60,000 bases of DNA from Apostichopus japonicus (GCF_037975245.1 NC_092575.1:18749841-18809840); one strand, 5' to 3'. Shown: positions 22,550-39,134, numbered from the stretch's first letter. The notes: generated from the letters alone by a model not told the origin. Numbers and translations are program-made.

Positions 22550-23645
22550 GATAAACGTCTGTAATTGCGCGTTAGTACCCGCGCAAGTATACCCAACTTG
22601 CTAAATGTTTCAACCATGTACCTTGTTTATGTAGTAAACTCATAAAGCTTGCAGCTAATTTTATGTCTTTCTCCAAATTATAATATTGATCTATAGATGA
22701 CAGTTGACTAGTTATCATGTTAAAATTTGTTTTATGAAAACTGTATTTTCTCTGCCAAATGAGTTTTTATTTTCTTCCTTTGAGTCATGGAATGGTACTA
22801 TATATAGTATAACTATAGTCTATACTTTAGACAATTAATCCATCCCTCTATATAACGTACTGTACACGTTAGGAACCAATTTCACTCAATTTTTACGTGA
22901 ACTTGAAAACTGAACCCTGGGACTCAAAATATATAAAAAAAATAAGAAAAAGAGAAGAAAAACATATAAAAATGACAAGGAAGAAGAAGAAGAAGTATTT
23001 TTCGATATGGTCATTAAGATCATTGATGCTTACATCTGCAGCTATGATATAATTCTTTTTTTTTACTGTTCTCTTTGTTTACCTCTTTGAACTAATATGT
23101 ATAAGAAGTGATGCATGACATTGTTCTTATGATGAGCTGGTTAACATGCCGTTAAATACATTTCAGATAATACTTTGTAATTTTCAATCAGAGAAAGATT
23201 TTTATTGAAATAAGTACGAATAAAAAATGGATCAAATCTAATCTATTCGATTTTCTTCTTTATCTGTTCCCCCCCCCCCAATCCTCCCCCTGACTAATCC
23301 ATAATCCTACATTGAAATCATTGTGAACTTGCACTGAGCTGTGCAATGTACCCGTTGAATAAAGCCTGTAAAAATTTCCAGTTGGAAAAATATTGTCGAT
23401 ATATTCATAACACTCTTCACAGTATGAGCAGTACGGTATACAGTTCGTGTTTTCTGTCAGCTAAAGATTAGGAACTGTTTGTAAGTCAGTACAGAATGTT
23501 TTGAAGCATGATGTGAGCGGACATCAAAGAATGCTACAATATTATTATAGAAAATCATATACCAACCGGCTGAAGAAAAAACACCTTATTATCAGAGTTA
23601 GGCTTCTTTGAAAGTTCCATGCCAAAAAAGATTAATCTTCGTATA
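22550..23645. other. Intergenic DNA, nothing recognised
   Basis: No supportable gene. A C homopolymer run is near 23,270. Confidence 0.5.
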
Positions 23646-23661
23646 CACACACACACACACA

Positions 23662-23723
<62 letters not shown>

Positions 23724-23731
23724 TGTATATA

Positions 23732-23803
<72 letters not shown>

Positions 23804-23811
23804 TATATATG

Positions 23812-23842
<31 letters not shown>

Positions 23843-23843
23843 G

Positions 23844-23934
<91 letters not shown>

Positions 23935-24001
23935 TTATATATATATATGAATATATATGTATATATATATGTATATATATATATATATATGTATATATAT
24001 G

Positions 24002-24093
<92 letters not shown>

Positions 24094-24107
24094 TATATAT
24101 GTATATA
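23646..24107. repeat. (AC)n then ~440-bp (TA)n array
   Basis: A short AC run (23,646-23,660) is followed by the longest TA array in the window, with scattered GTATAT, GAATAT and GTAAAT variants. It generates poly-YI frames on both strands. Confidence 0.96.
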
Positions 24108-24897
24108 TCTTTCAAAATAAAGAGATCTAGCGATGGTGTAGCTAATTGGCTGAAGCAAAGATTGCCTCTACGCATTTACGTAATTACGATGAATACGTGA
24201 CGTCAGGATTTTCTACAGCACGGTCTCATTGGACACTCGTTTTATTAACATCATTAGAAAAGAAAGCATGACCTCCTAAAAAAAATAATAAAAATTCTTG
24301 AAGAGTTCCTAATAAAGAACAAAGAATGAATCTAATCACCGATTTTATTTATCCACTGACTTCCAAAGTCAGAGGCTTATCCCTCGATGGAGGATTCATT
24401 CTTGGCAACAACCTATCTGTTTTGAAACCGTCCCCTTATTTGTTTTCTTGCGGAAAAGAGATTCCACTTTACGACTATTTTTGTCTCTCAACTTTCGTTG
24501 AAAAAATGCACTCAGAATAGATAGTTAAAAGTAACTTGAGAGGCATAAAACAACCATAAATTTCAAATCATTTCTTTCACAAAGAACCTCCAATGACACT
24601 TTTATTACCCAAATACAATATATAAATCTCCGATAGAAATTTAATTTGAAAGTGATTCTTTTTCGAGGCTCATGCAGAGTGTCAAGAATGGTTCAAGTTT
24701 CTGTTTGCAGGGTTAAATTATTTCTTGGTATAGTGTCGTCACAAAAGGATTGTGTATCTTAATTAAATTCTGCTTAGACTAACTATTACTAACTATTACT
24801 GATTACGAGTAAATCGATTCAATGTCACAGAAATGTGTCTTCGCTCTTACTTATATAGCTAATTGTATTTCAAGTTAAAAGTGATTCCGGCTGTTAT
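24108..24897. other. Intergenic DNA, nothing firm recognised
   Basis: A 64-codon + strand frame at 24,326 has no recognisable motif. A CRE palindrome TGACGTCA is at 24198-24205. Confidence 0.45.
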
Positions 24898-25512
24898 ATC
24901 TTGGTTTTGCTTGTATGGTGATTATGCTTGTATAGTGATTTTGCTTGTATGGTGAAAATGCTTGTATGGTGATTATGCTTGTATGGTGTTTATGCTTTGT
25001 AGTGATTATGCTCAGGCGCGTAGCCAAGGGGGGGGGGGGCGAAGGGGGCAGCCGCCCCCCTTGAGCATATTTAAAAAAAATTTTTTTAATGTTTTTATGA
25101 TATCGCTAGTATTTTCAACAGAGAAAATGCTAAGATGCAACTTACAAGGCCTGGGAAGTGCCATTTCCAGCGATATGGGAGGCATTTTCAGCCAAAATTT
25201 TCTTGTACGTTTCGCGCCAACTCATGATGGCGCTACGCTTAGATAGTTTGCAATGCCGAATCTACAGTTTCGCCCCTCCCTTGGCAAATTCCTGGCTACG
25301 CGCCTGATTATGCTTGTATCCATCGACTATGCTTGTATGGTGATTGTGTTGCGTATACGGTGATTATGCTTGCATGGTGGTTATGTTTGTATTATGCTTA
25401 TGCTTGAATGGTGATTATGTTTGTATTGTAATGTTGCTTGTATGGTGATTATGCTTTTATTGTCAATTTGCTTGCCCTGTGGTTATGCTTGCCTTGTGGT
25501 TATGCGTATGTA
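24898..25512. repeat. ~17-bp minisatellite (GCTTGTATGGTGATTAT), split by a MITE
   Basis: Many imperfect units of GCTTGTATGGTGATTAT lie on both sides of the hAT MITE at 25,013-25,306, with unit decay increasing to the right. Confidence 0.88.
25013..25306 (-). mobile_element. hAT MITE, 294 bp, TSD ATTATGCT, inside a minisatellite
   Basis: Inverted ends CAGGCGCGTAGCCA and TGGCTACGCGCCTG, flanked by the exact 8-bp duplication ATTATGCT (25005-25012 and 25307-25314). The duplication also occurs in the host repeat unit, so the TSD is supportive rather than decisive. The core, including the hairpin GCGCCA...TGGCGC, is in reverse orientation relative to the copy at 39.7 kb. Confidence 0.9.
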
Positions 25513-28500
25513 ATGGTTTCTAGCTTAATCACAAACTGAAAAGTCTGTTGTTTGATATAGTTTATTGATATAAATATAAACATACTTTTAGACCTATAAT
25601 TTGTTGGAACTAAGATGCTGTAAAGTCATATCAAAGACAAATAAATCATTACGATTAAAATATGACTTTAAGAACAAAACACATGTCAGAAAGAGGAATT
25701 CCAAGCCCGGGAACCTTCAGACAGTTATCTTGTAGCTATTTTTTAGAAATTCATTCCAGAGATTTCAGCACATGTGGGGGTCCAGGGGCGAACAGGAAGG
25801 TGTAGCATTTTGTAAGCCTAATGTTAATCAAAATAAAAAGTAATAGACGTTACAGAGAGTCGGTTTTGTTGTAACAGAGTCGACTGGAGGGGAGGGTGGG
25901 GGGGGGGGTGATGGTGAGAGGGGAGACTTGGGGAAGCATCATGATTTGAGTATGTCCTCACCCACACGCCCAATCACCCTAGGCGTGGCTACTAACGAAG
26001 TTACATTGCAAAAACAAAACATATAGAGAAAAATAGTACGTTCAAAATGTCTAATAATCAATATTGTTACAACCGTTAGGTACGATAATATAATTCCGTT
26101 AGAATACAAGGAATACAATTTTGAAAGGATTGTTCAAGTTTCTCATTTTCAAATATTTTCCATGTGAGATATGTTGTTATTTCAAAGCCATTTTAATATA
26201 TGGTATATATGTTAGTATATATATGAATGACATATATGTTAGCTGACATAATTATGTATAGGCTTATGTATTTCACTTTAAACCTCACCAGAGAGGCTCA
26301 AATTGCCTGGAATCTTTCAAAGGGGCTTATTTTACATTAAACTGTAATTACGTTGTAAGTTACCTTGGTGATGTCGAAAACACGTGTAATGTATACCACA
26401 GTATGAATAAAAAATATTAAAGCAAATGTAGTAAAGGAAATGTATACCGTCAAAGCTTTGATTAAAAAAAAACGGATGATAGTAATACCCAACCTGCCCC
26501 AGGCCTAAAATCCTAACTGCACGGCGCTGACAAATATAATTTAGCTCTTATGTCATGATTACGCTTGTTCTTAGAAATCAGGGATTAGTTTCTTCCCGGC
26601 GATCATCGAAAATTGTGACTACAAATACTTAAGTCTAAGTGAGCCGGAGTTATTAAATGTTGTATTAAATATTTACCTCCATGCATGGTATTATAGGATT
26701 ATATTACTTGATAGCAATTTTCAACAGGATTCTTCTCGGTAAGAAGGAGGTGCACGAGTGTATACGTGGGAGTTGGTTTCAGGTTCTTCATGGTACTACA
26801 ACGTATACTATATAGATTGTCCCATAGTTCTGTCTGTGTATCTCAACAATGGATGACTCTATATATAAACAAAAAATTGCATGACACATGTTATACGCTT
26901 CTAAATCCCTGTTATTATTACGCCAGGTTTTGTTTCTAAGTCATTCTCGGGGGGGGGGGGGGGGTTGGGTGGGAGGGGTGGGGTGAGAAGAGACCCTTTA
27001 AGAGGCTCAGCAATCAAGTGATTCTTTTGTAGATGTTACATTGACCAAGACGGGGCGTTTGAAATTTTCATTTCAATATCTTCAAATTTTTGAGGTTTGA
27101 TCACAAACTTTCGATCCATTCCTTGAAATTTCTGCCCTTTCTCTCTAAATTTAGACATTGTCGCTGTTTTAGGGGTTTCACTTCCAAATTTTTTACTTTT
27201 TATATAAATTTAAATATAAAAAGAGAGGAGGCAGCATTATACTCCTGCCCCCACCTTGCCACCTCTGACCCCCCCCTCCCCTGTTGCCTACACATATATG
27301 ACTATTTACTAACGATATTATCAAATCTGCGTCAAAAGTGACTGTTTAATGTCAAAAAGCGCAAAATAATAGCTTATATAACATTGAAACCAACCTTGAA
27401 ATGAACGTGCCAACTAACTAATTTTCAGACATATTATTTGATTATAGTAACTCATTTCTTTCCACAGTTTGCTTTATGATCGTTCTTATTAATCGAATAC
27501 TGAAAAGATACGGTAATTATATTCGAAAACGTATTCATGAAAATTTGCATGTTTGCTAAATGACGTTAACGATATTATTCATATAACTTATTTCAGGACT
27601 GACGCAAGCTATACAGTACTCCCATAAACAAAAGTTGCTCTCGTCAGTAACAAAGCTACAGCTCTTGAGAAACGACGGGCGGGATAACGTGGGATGGGGG
27701 AGGGGGGGTTGAGGGGGCGGCTCGGCTTAAGCCTTAACCCTCAGAGCAAATATATTGAAGAGACTTTACCCCGACCTTTAAAAAAGTACCTACATGTCTG
27801 ATAAATTTCAATGTGCATTGAGTGATATCCTCCTCTTCCTTGTTTTGCGAGTGCTCTTAAATGGTAAAAAGTTATTTTATTAGCTATCTATATACATAAT
27901 ATATCACCCAGGGCCTGTCTGCAGTGTAACACGTCCATGCTTTATAACGCTCGGCGTGCGCATCCACAGCACGTGGCTCTTTGATATGATCATATCCATA
28001 TAGGCAACTATACGTACACCAACCACTGTGAATGCGAAAGTACTTTCAACTCGCGGTGCCATAGACTTACTCATCTGTCTCCTAATGAAATTACACGGTT
28101 AAACAGGTCAAACGGCTGAAATTAGACTAATTTGAAACATTTGCATTGGTAATTTCAGTACGCACAAGTAAAGATAAGCCTATTTCCCTAGGTGGATTTC
28201 CATTGATTAGTGTAAAATGCCTACGTCATATCCTTAGTTACGGTATAGTGTCTGGAAGTGTACAGTGGCAACTTACCGAGAGAAATGTCGGAAATGTGTG
28301 AAACCCAGAAGGCTACGTGAAATTCATTACATCTACTCGAGAAAACTTAATTAAGTCTATACATGGGAAACAGTTTTGCCTGCAATAATCCCAGCTGTCC
28401 CTCCCCTCCGATTCCTGAACGTTGACGAATGCTTTCACACAATTTGAATATTGTAAACTGAAGCAAACACAATTGACGCCTAGGATCGCTTATAATGGTA

Positions 28501-28587
28501 CCGACACTCCGGCGATACCGATGTAGACTGTTTATTTTAGTGTAAATCGCCGCGGACCGATATAGTTGTAAAACACAAATAGTAGAT
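25513..28587. other. 3-kb gene-poor intergenic stretch
   Basis: No supportable gene or element. Notable only for G homopolymers (about 25,898-25,909 and 26,948-26,964), C-rich runs near 27,270 and a G-rich patch near 27,700. Confidence 0.5.
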
Positions 28588-28757
28588 GAACTCTGAATGA
28601 CTGAACGAACGAAATAGCGAACGAGAGACCGTGCGAGCGAGCGCCGAGAACGGGAGAACGAACGAAGTAATGAACGAATGAAGGAATTTACGAACGAAAG
28701 AATGGACGGACGAACGAACGGACGGACGGATGGACGGATGGACGTACGAACGCCGGG
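28588..28757. repeat. GAAC/GGAC tetranucleotide repeat
   Basis: Irregular GAACGAAC, GAGCGAGC and GGACGGACGGATGGAC units. The complementary frame yields an artificial Arg/Ser/Pro-rich peptide (RPSVRP-like). Confidence 0.88.
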
Positions 28758-29299
28758 GGAACCGACGGACGTTAATGTTAGCATAATCCCGAAATTTGAC
28801 TAATATCTTAATATGTCGAGATTAAAAGTCGGAAACATCCGAAATTAAAATAAAATTTAACCATAACCGTCGAAATTTCGAGTTTATGAAGATCTTGTTT
28901 TCATTTTACCATGTCCTTATAATGCTTACACCAACGTACAAACCTCTTTTAAAAAAGTCAAGTTCCTACTTTGCTCTTCGAAGGCATAAATTCGTGGTCT
29001 AACCGTAGCCTAACTTTCTTCAGTTTTCTCACCACATATACTTTGCCACATGTACTTCAATATCCAAAGCCACAAAAAAACATTGGTGACATTTAAAAAG
29101 AAAGAGATGTTTCTCTTCGTACTCGTTAAATCCAAAATCAGGTATAGGTTAAACTTCTGTGCATTTTGCAGCAGTCAATTTAATCTAAATGAGTCGTTAT
29201 ATGTTCTAGTATATCACTGGTGTGCCATCGATTTTGGTCTGTAGCATGTCAGTAGGCTACAACAATTAATATAGTAATGCATTCAACAACAATTGGTAC

Positions 29300-30754
<1,455 letters not shown>

Positions 30755-31240
30755 ATTATATGTATATACGTGCATGGAACGCCATTATTGACGGTTTAAA
30801 GGGATAGTATTAAGTGAACGAAATATCACTTTATGGTATATTAAATGAAGCTAGGCTGTCCTGCCCAGTTTTTGTTACCATGGAAACTTGTGAAAATGCA
30901 AATACACAATATGATATGTATACGTGCATAGAATATATATTGGCGGTATTAAATGGATTATATAAGTGAAATAGTGCGAAATATCACCTTAAGGTACCAA
31001 AGTTATGCGAGGCTAGGCTACCTTGGTGAGATCATGTAACCGTGGAAACTTTTGAATAAGCAAAATACAAAATATCATAATGATCGCGGTACGTGCATGG
31101 AACATCAATATTGATGCATTTAAAGGGATAGTGTAGGAAGTGAAACAGAACGAAATATCACTTAATGGTACAAAAGCGGACGGCTGCCTTACTCAGTTGA
31201 TGTAAACCTGGACATTTTGTGAGTATATGCAAATAGGCCA
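30755..31240. repeat. Three diverged ~155-170-bp tandem units
   Basis: Each unit starts with ACGTGCATGGAAC-like sequence (30,768; 30,922; 31,091), followed by TTTAAAGGGATAGT, a GAAATATCACTT motif, an AGGCTAGGCT motif and GTGGAAACTT. Spacing of 154 and 169 bp and substantial divergence point to an old tandem duplication. Confidence 0.8.
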
Positions 31241-32418
31241 ACGGACACTCAATTTTGACTTATCATGCAGGCGGACATACTGTTATAATGCTTATTGGTT
31301 TAACTTTTTTTTCAAACTGTGGTTAGTTTAGCATATTTGGCAATTTTGAGTACCACTTTTATGGTCCCTTAAAACCCATGGTTATCTCACAATACGAAAA
31401 CCTGACATGTAAATCAGAACTGATCTGGTTTCGACTAATTGAAAAAAAAAACATCGGATGAAAATCTCTGCAGATGATGATAATTGTGATTGGTAAAGAC
31501 GACATAACCGTATAGCGTTTGTGCATGCATGACCTATACTTTATCCTTAACGAATTCGAAATAAAAACCGTCCATATAAATAGGACAAGTTGTCTAGTTG
31601 AATAACATTATCGTAGTAAACGATCTATCAATGTCAAGATAAGCATCACAGTCTATGGCAGTATACGTCAGCGACAAGTTTAATTTCCAAAGCGTATTTG
31701 AAGAAAAGAAAAAAAAACACAATTTATTTGTACATGAATAGAATCGGAACAAGTTATCTCCTTGGTATTTCTCTTCCTCATTCATTCATCCATCCACCCC
31801 CCCCCTTAAGAAATAAGAAATCGGTGACACGTCACCGGGTAGCCGCATACACCCTACACAAATGTCACTGTTAAGAACGATTTTATGCTATACTTGAAAA
31901 TTACACATTTAATGCCAAAATTCAAAGCTAGAGATAAATACAAGCAAAGACTGAGTAGATATAGCTATAATACAAGTGACATATTATTTGATTTAATTTA
32001 CTTTCAAATGTTGTAAGATTTTGTGGTTATTTGTGTTCGTTTATCAACAGAACAGTCAGTATAGCTCGATTGGTATTTATAGTAGCTTCCACGACGACTC
32101 ACCTGTTTTCGAAACCTCTTCATATTTGTCCAAAAAAGTAAAAAATCGAAAACTAGGCATGCCGTCCAATCGCTCACAGACCCATCACCCACTGACCCTC
32201 CCACCCTCCACCAAAACAAACATTCAACTATATATTAATTATGGTATTGGCCGTTTATTTTTATTATTGTAAAATATATGCTATATACCGGCTATACGTC
32301 AATCGAACAACAGTGTTAGTTGCCATCAATATCTATACCTTTCTGGATTTTGCTTTCGCCATTTCGGCAACTCGGAATATTCCGAAGTTACATGTTATGG
32401 TAAATAATCCAAACAAAC
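31241..32418. other. Intergenic DNA, nothing recognised
   Basis: No supportable ORF or element seen. Confidence 0.5.
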
Positions 32419-32426
32419 CTCCCCGA

Positions 32427-32693
32427 CAGGCGCGTAGCCAAGGGGGGGGGGGCGAAGGGGCAGCCCCCCCCCCTTGAGCATATTTTTAATTTTATTGTAA
32501 TGAATGCTAAGATGCAACTTACAAGTGCCATTTCCAGCGATCTGGGAGTCATTTTCAGCAAAAAATTTCTTGTACGCTTCGCGCCAACTCGTGGCGGCGC
32601 TACGCTTAGATAGTTTGCAATGCCGTATCTACGGCTCTGATAGTTTGCCAACATTTTCGCCCCTCCCTTGGCAAATTCCTGGCTACGCGCCTG
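32427..32693 (-). mobile_element. hAT MITE, 267 bp, TSD CTCCCCGA
   Basis: Inverted ends CAGGCGCGTAGCCAAGG and GGCTACGCGCCTG, with the exact non-repetitive 8-bp duplication CTCCCCGA on both sides (32419-32426 and 32694-32701). It belongs to the same subfamily as the 25.0- and 39.7-kb elements but is shorter through an internal deletion in its A/T-rich part, and has a small extra segment near its right end. Confidence 0.93.
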
Positions 32694-32978
32694 CTCCCCG
32701 AACATCCCATTTGTTACGAAACTTTCACTTCTTGTCTTTTATTATTAGATAGACTTCTTTAAAATCATGACACAATGAGTCAGTATAGAACATGATATAT
32801 CATGTCTCATGACAATGACATGTCTCGTGAGCACTAGATCAATTACCCCACGTTACCCCCAAATAATATAAGGTCAAGTGCTTTAGAACTATAATGAGAT
32901 GCTATAATTCGTGACATGTCCATTGTAGTATATAGTTTCGAAGTTTCGTGAGACACGATGAAACATTTCTGACACTGC

Positions 32979-33625
32979 ATTACGGAGAGCCAAACGTACC
33001 ATAAATGTCGAAAAGGAAAGTGAAATGTCCAAGTTAATATATATATGTCCAATTCGATATCAACATATTACAATTCCAAATGAACATGTCGAGACAAAAT
33101 ACCAATATGTCATTACGTCTATCAACATGTCAAATTCAAAATCAGCATGTCGAAAACTTGTAACAGCATGCCACTACTACATTGGTCATGTCAACATTGC
33201 TTGCTAGATACAATATTGACGTCATGCTATAATTTTGGAACATCTGCGCGCGCCATCGTTTCGTTAATGCCCCGCAAACTGTATATATATGTCGAGATTT
33301 ATATGAGAATGTCCAAAACTTGTATCAGCATGTTGAGAGAAGGAAATAAAATATTCAAGGCACAGGGATCACGTTGATGCCTTAGTGCAATTTTTGGGCC
33401 CTTTTTTTGGATACCGCAATGTCCAATAGGGCCAACACCAGTAAAAGAATTGTCGTGCTTTTTGATAACATAATTAAATCATGTGTGGGCCATGGGCTCT
33501 TTATGGCTGTTGCCTGGGGCCCGGTACAGATAAAAGTCGTAAATGGTATTTTTTGGTTTCTCCAATGTATAAAGGGTCACTTCACTTTCTTTTTCGACAT
33601 TTATGGAACGTATGGGTCTCCGTGC
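32979..33625. repeat. ~45-bp inverted repeat pair, arms ~560 bp apart
   Basis: ACCATAAATGTCGAAAAGGA in the left arm (32,979-33,024) matches the complement of the right arm (33,575-33,625, CTTTTTCGACATTTATGG), extending to ACGGAGA / TCTCCGT. Identity looks like 75-85%. It could be the ends of an old DNA transposon; no target duplication was found. Confidence 0.6.
33020..33340. repeat. Degenerate minisatellite built on CATGTCGAAAAC
   Basis: Irregular ~20-25-bp units with CATGTC, ATCAACATGTC and TCAGCATGTCG phrases. It lies between the inverted-repeat arms. A CRE palindrome TGACGTCA is at 33217-33224. Confidence 0.6.
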
Positions 33626-34731
<1,106 letters not shown>

Positions 34732-36714
34732 CGAACATGAGTAAGACTTCGGGGTGAACAAACTACAGGAAACTATTTGAAGCTTATATGTGTATAACAA
34801 ACACGATATGCACATTCCGTGTCTACAAATATATATGCTTATATATCCACTGGACAATAACTTGATATTCAATAAAGAACATGTGTAATCCGTGAGGACA
34901 ACTTTGGATGAGCTTCTCAAGATGTCGAGATTTTCTTAATATTTACATTAAAAACAGAAAGAAAAAAAAAACAGAGAAGAATGAGAATCAGAGAACACAT
35001 ATGCTAAGATCTTGCAGTTTTTAAAGTGCCCCGTGCAAGAGAACTTGCGTCTCACTGCTCTTCAGGTTGAAAGGTAGGCTAAAGGTTCAGGGGTCAAATG
35101 TTAAATTAAGTGAACATTTATGTTTTCTCTATTGTTATATATGACTCCTTTATGACATTGATTTGACTCACAACCGGCTGTTTAACGGGAATATCAAGAA
35201 CTATGAAACTAAAGATGGGGTTGCCACGGTAACAAAGGTGAACAGCCACGGGCCAAGGTGTTAAGTACAGTCTTTGTAAAAGTCGGTCAAAAACAATGGA
35301 CATATATGGTATTATTCAAGTTTCTAGTGAAGAAGTTGCCGAGAAGGTCGATCTATACTTAGGCTTAGCCTATACTGAATTTCAAACTGATGCATAGATT
35401 TATCGAAGTTTCAAAATCGAATCACGGATCGTATTACTTCGCATCTTTCCCACTCTTATACGCTGTATGCATAGGCTCGTACCTTACTATATCATGTTGC
35501 TATCTCCCTTTGTGTGTTTAGTATATATAGCGAGGGAGGATGAGATGGTACGGTCATAGACAAAACATTTCACAGCTATCGTGTACATTGAAGTCAGCAC
35601 ATCGAACATGACTCTTCAGTGAAACAGAGTCGCTTTCAGTTGGCAAAATATTAAATGAATGGCGTAGGTGTATGTCGTTTAACAATTAGCTTCGAGTACT
35701 ATAAGATTGTCTGAACGAACGTCGACCTAAATATTGTCACGACCGTCTTCAGATTTGAGGCATGCTTTAATAAACTAATGATGTTATACTTACTCATCGC
35801 AAGGACGCAAGATGATTTCTTGGCTCTGTTATACCTAGGCCTACTTTACTACCGTCATTATTCATGACTTTACTGCAGTCATTGTCCATGGACATATTTG
35901 TGTTTTGTCCATTGTATTTGTTCATGCTTGAATTTTATTTAGGCTAGTAAAGCAATTATTGTGGATCCGTGAACAAGAAGTTGTATTTACAAGTCAATGC
36001 ATTCTTAATTTCTAAACAAAAGAGTTGAATGTCAATTTAGTTTTTGAAGAGGAGTAGTCGTGACGTAAGTAGTTTGAATGCGATGTCAGAATTCGGTACC
36101 GTGATTTTTTTATGACGTCACGCATTGTATCAACCGTTTATCAAATTGTATCCATTTCAGTCTGTTTGCTTGTAAATTTAATTTCCGGTTACATTGCGGC
36201 GTATTAGATCAGAAACAAATATTAATACAAAACTAAAACAACTTGAAATCATGTTTATAGTCTAGCCTACCTCATTGTAATAGAACAAATGACGCCGTTA
36301 TGCAACAATTCATTTGGAAACAAATTATTATACATTTTTTCAGGGTTAAGAAATTTGCTGGGGTAATGAGTAATTACGCCAGTGTAGTATGATTACATCA
36401 TCAAACTACGTAAGTTTCATTTACACAAATGTTTCTCTGTATGTTGTTTTTGGTAACAAGTTAAAAGAAGAGTTTAAACCGTTACGTAACGATAGCAACA
36501 TAATTATTTAATGTACATATACTACGTAAGCTGATATTTTATTATAATAAGTAAAGGCTACGGTAGTTCAGTGTCATTCGTACAGCCGTTGGTTGCGCAA
36601 ATACAACATGTAATCCTCAACAATACATCAGCCGCACTAAAGATGTACTGTTCAGCATGGGAAGTTATGTGAGGAATTAGGGACCCGTATGGAAAGCCGT
36701 TTTAACAATTAATA
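34732..36714. other. Intergenic DNA, nothing recognised
   Basis: No supportable gene. A CRE palindrome TGACGTCA is at 36113-36120. Confidence 0.5.
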
Positions 36715-36932
36715 AGGAATTTCAGATATTTCGAAATAATTTCAGATATCTCAAATTAAATTACAGATATCTCCAATTTATTTAAGATATCTACAAATAA
36801 TTGCAGATATCTGAAAATCAATTTCAGATATCTCGAAATACCAGAGAAAAAAAATATCTGAAATTGAATTCGAGATATCTGAAATTGAATTCAAGATATC
36901 TGCAATTCAATTTCAGATATCTGAAATAGAAT
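36715..36932. repeat. ~20-bp repeat with AGATATCT palindromes
   Basis: About ten units of AGATATCTGAAATTGAATTC and variants. Adjacent units are often inverted, so stretches such as TTTCAGATATCTGAAA are self-complementary. The same motif, more decayed, is at 9.46-9.80 kb. Confidence 0.8.
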
Positions 36933-38403
36933 TGCATGTTTTACTTGCAGTTGATATGATAAATCTGCAGTAACGAACACTGAAGAAGAGCGGCAATTGA
37001 GAGTTCCTTTATGATACCCCATAAAGTGCCTTTACAATCCACCCTATTCCACCCAAACTGAATGATCATACATTCAGCATATATCTGTATGGTACCTGTT
37101 CGGTTCCTCCTCCTCTCGTGTGATGGAACACGTCTCCCCTTGTGTTGCCCTCTCAGTTAAAGCTTTAGATTGAGGTGCCCAAAACAGAGCATGCAGTCAT
37201 TATGGGTTAAGGTGATATAACTTACACTACTAATGTAACGTGTAAAAAAGAAGCCTGAACGTTGATGTACCTCACAATATTTCAAGACTTTGCAAACAAA
37301 CATCCACTTATTTATTCTTTCTTGCTAAAATGTCAAATAAAGTGTGTTAATAGCTCACGAGGCAGTCATATTATGCAATTATCGTGAGGGATTTTATAGG
37401 TGTGTCGTTGTGTAAATCACCAACAACTGTTGACGAATCCATCAATGTTCACGAAGTTCGTGTTAAATGTATAGTGTTAATTCAAGTTCATATGCCTATA
37501 CCTTGCTTCCACTTGGTCACGTTGAGACCTTCCGTTCAAGTGACACCCCTACTTGCGAACTATTGCATGTATATTTCAGGCAGGCAGGCATAGACATGTA
37601 TAGACAGTATAGCGGAATAGTTTAATTACAAAGATGATGAAATGTATGTCTGCTTAAAAAATCAAATAAATCTTTATTCTGCATTACTGAGAGTAAAACA
37701 GCTTCATAGAACAAACGGGCACCGTGTGCCCTTAGCAACGTAGAAAGGAAGACGTTGGCCCCTCGTAAGTACATTCGATAGTCTTACGCTTTATTGCGAG
37801 AAAATATCTTAAGAACATTGAAGTATCTAACAAGTCTCCCCAATTTCCTGTACTTAATTCGAGTGATATGGAAACATTACCCGGCCGAAAGACGAAAGCT
37901 TTCAAGGTACGAGAAGTCTGAGGACTGGAGCATTCACACGCCTGAAATACCAAACGCAAAAGTAAGGGAATCCAGATTTGCTTCTATAGAAGGAACTTGA
38001 AAGCTTCATGGTACAAATTTCCTCGATAATCTAAGAGAGCTGGAATACCCATTGCCCGCATCGAACAGGCTTAGCGACTGCATGCTCTCTCATTATGCAT
38101 CGACATATACACTGCAAAATACACCATAGTAGTATGAAAAGAAACAACAAATGGCACGTATGCATGTCCAGAAGTTTGCACAGGGTCCATAACTTAATTT
38201 AGAACTACTTTTTTTTCCCTTCAGAATATACGAATTATCCAAACTTATCTGAGCAATTTCCACCTATAATCACAAATTTAACTTGAAGTGCTAATTATAT
38301 CCTCAACCTCAACTCTTGGCATATCAAGTACTAGTCCCTCCCCTATAACTGACACACATACACGGCTCGACGTCTCTGGTTGTACTGCTGTACCTATACA
38401 GCC
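36933..38403. other. Intergenic DNA, nothing recognised
   Basis: Short frames only; no recognisable motif or element. Confidence 0.5.
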
Positions 38404-38515
38404 AGGGAGCGAGAGCAAGGAAGGGAGAGGGAGCAGGGGAGGGAGAGGGAGCAGGGGAGGGAGAGGGAGCAGTGAAGGAGAGGGAGCTGGGGAGGGGGGA
38501 GAGGGAGGGTTCACG
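38404..38515. repeat. 18-bp purine-rich repeat (GGGAGAGGGAGCAGGGGA)
   Basis: About five to six units with increasing divergence to the right. A Gly/Arg/Ser frame across it is an artefact. Confidence 0.85.
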
Positions 38516-39134
38516 GTGTGGATGTAAAAATATGACATTGATCGAATCTAGTTTGTTGAGAAATCATTAACAAGTGCATACAACATTATACAACTACTAT
38601 ACAGCCTGTTAATGAGTCTTGTAATGGTAATTTACGGGGATAAAAGTATGGTGACATTGACAAGCAAAAAACAGCTGTTGCGACGAGGGCAGGGGGCGGG
38701 GTAACTCTACTAAGGGAATAAAGGTTTCCAATGGAACCAAAAAAAGAGTTTCAAAGTTTTGATTCTGTAACTACCATTCATGTGGGATATGTTTAGGGCA
38801 GATGCTTCTTTGTTATTTCTTTTGTGTTTTTATTGGGAAAGGGAAAATCTATGGCGTCACTTTTACCGACCTTGCAAAATTATGAGCGGGACGGCGGATT
38901 GCAAAGTCGGCAATGACTATAACGCGGATCACAAATTACTATTACGGTTAGATTCGTCAACACGGCGATGTACAGAAACGCCGTACTCAAAGCTGAAGAT
39001 TTCGTTGGTAAATAACCTTTGGCCAGCGACGGCTAGACCGTCCTTTCTCAGAAAGGTTGCTATCACTTAAATCGTCGGGTCTGCACTGTTTGTCAATGTC
39101 GGAAAAACATTCAACAGGTAGAATAAAATTATCA

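Noticed and set aside
23555-24175. Long poly-Tyr/Ile frames over (TA)n arrays (also at 4.3, 12.5, 13.9, 29.3 and 34.6 kb)
   Set aside because: TA dinucleotide repeats contain no stop in the TAT-ATA frame. These are arithmetic artefacts on both strands.
28347-28784. 145-codon - strand frame with RPSVRP repeats
   Set aside because: The repeat peptide is the translation of the GAAC/GGAC tetranucleotide tract; flanking residues show no domain.
38780-39070. 96-codon frame with ADCKVGND...ADHKLLL, vaguely like a LINE endonuclease end
   Set aside because: Resemblance to the endonuclease SDHxL motif is too short and no flanking LINE sequence is visible.
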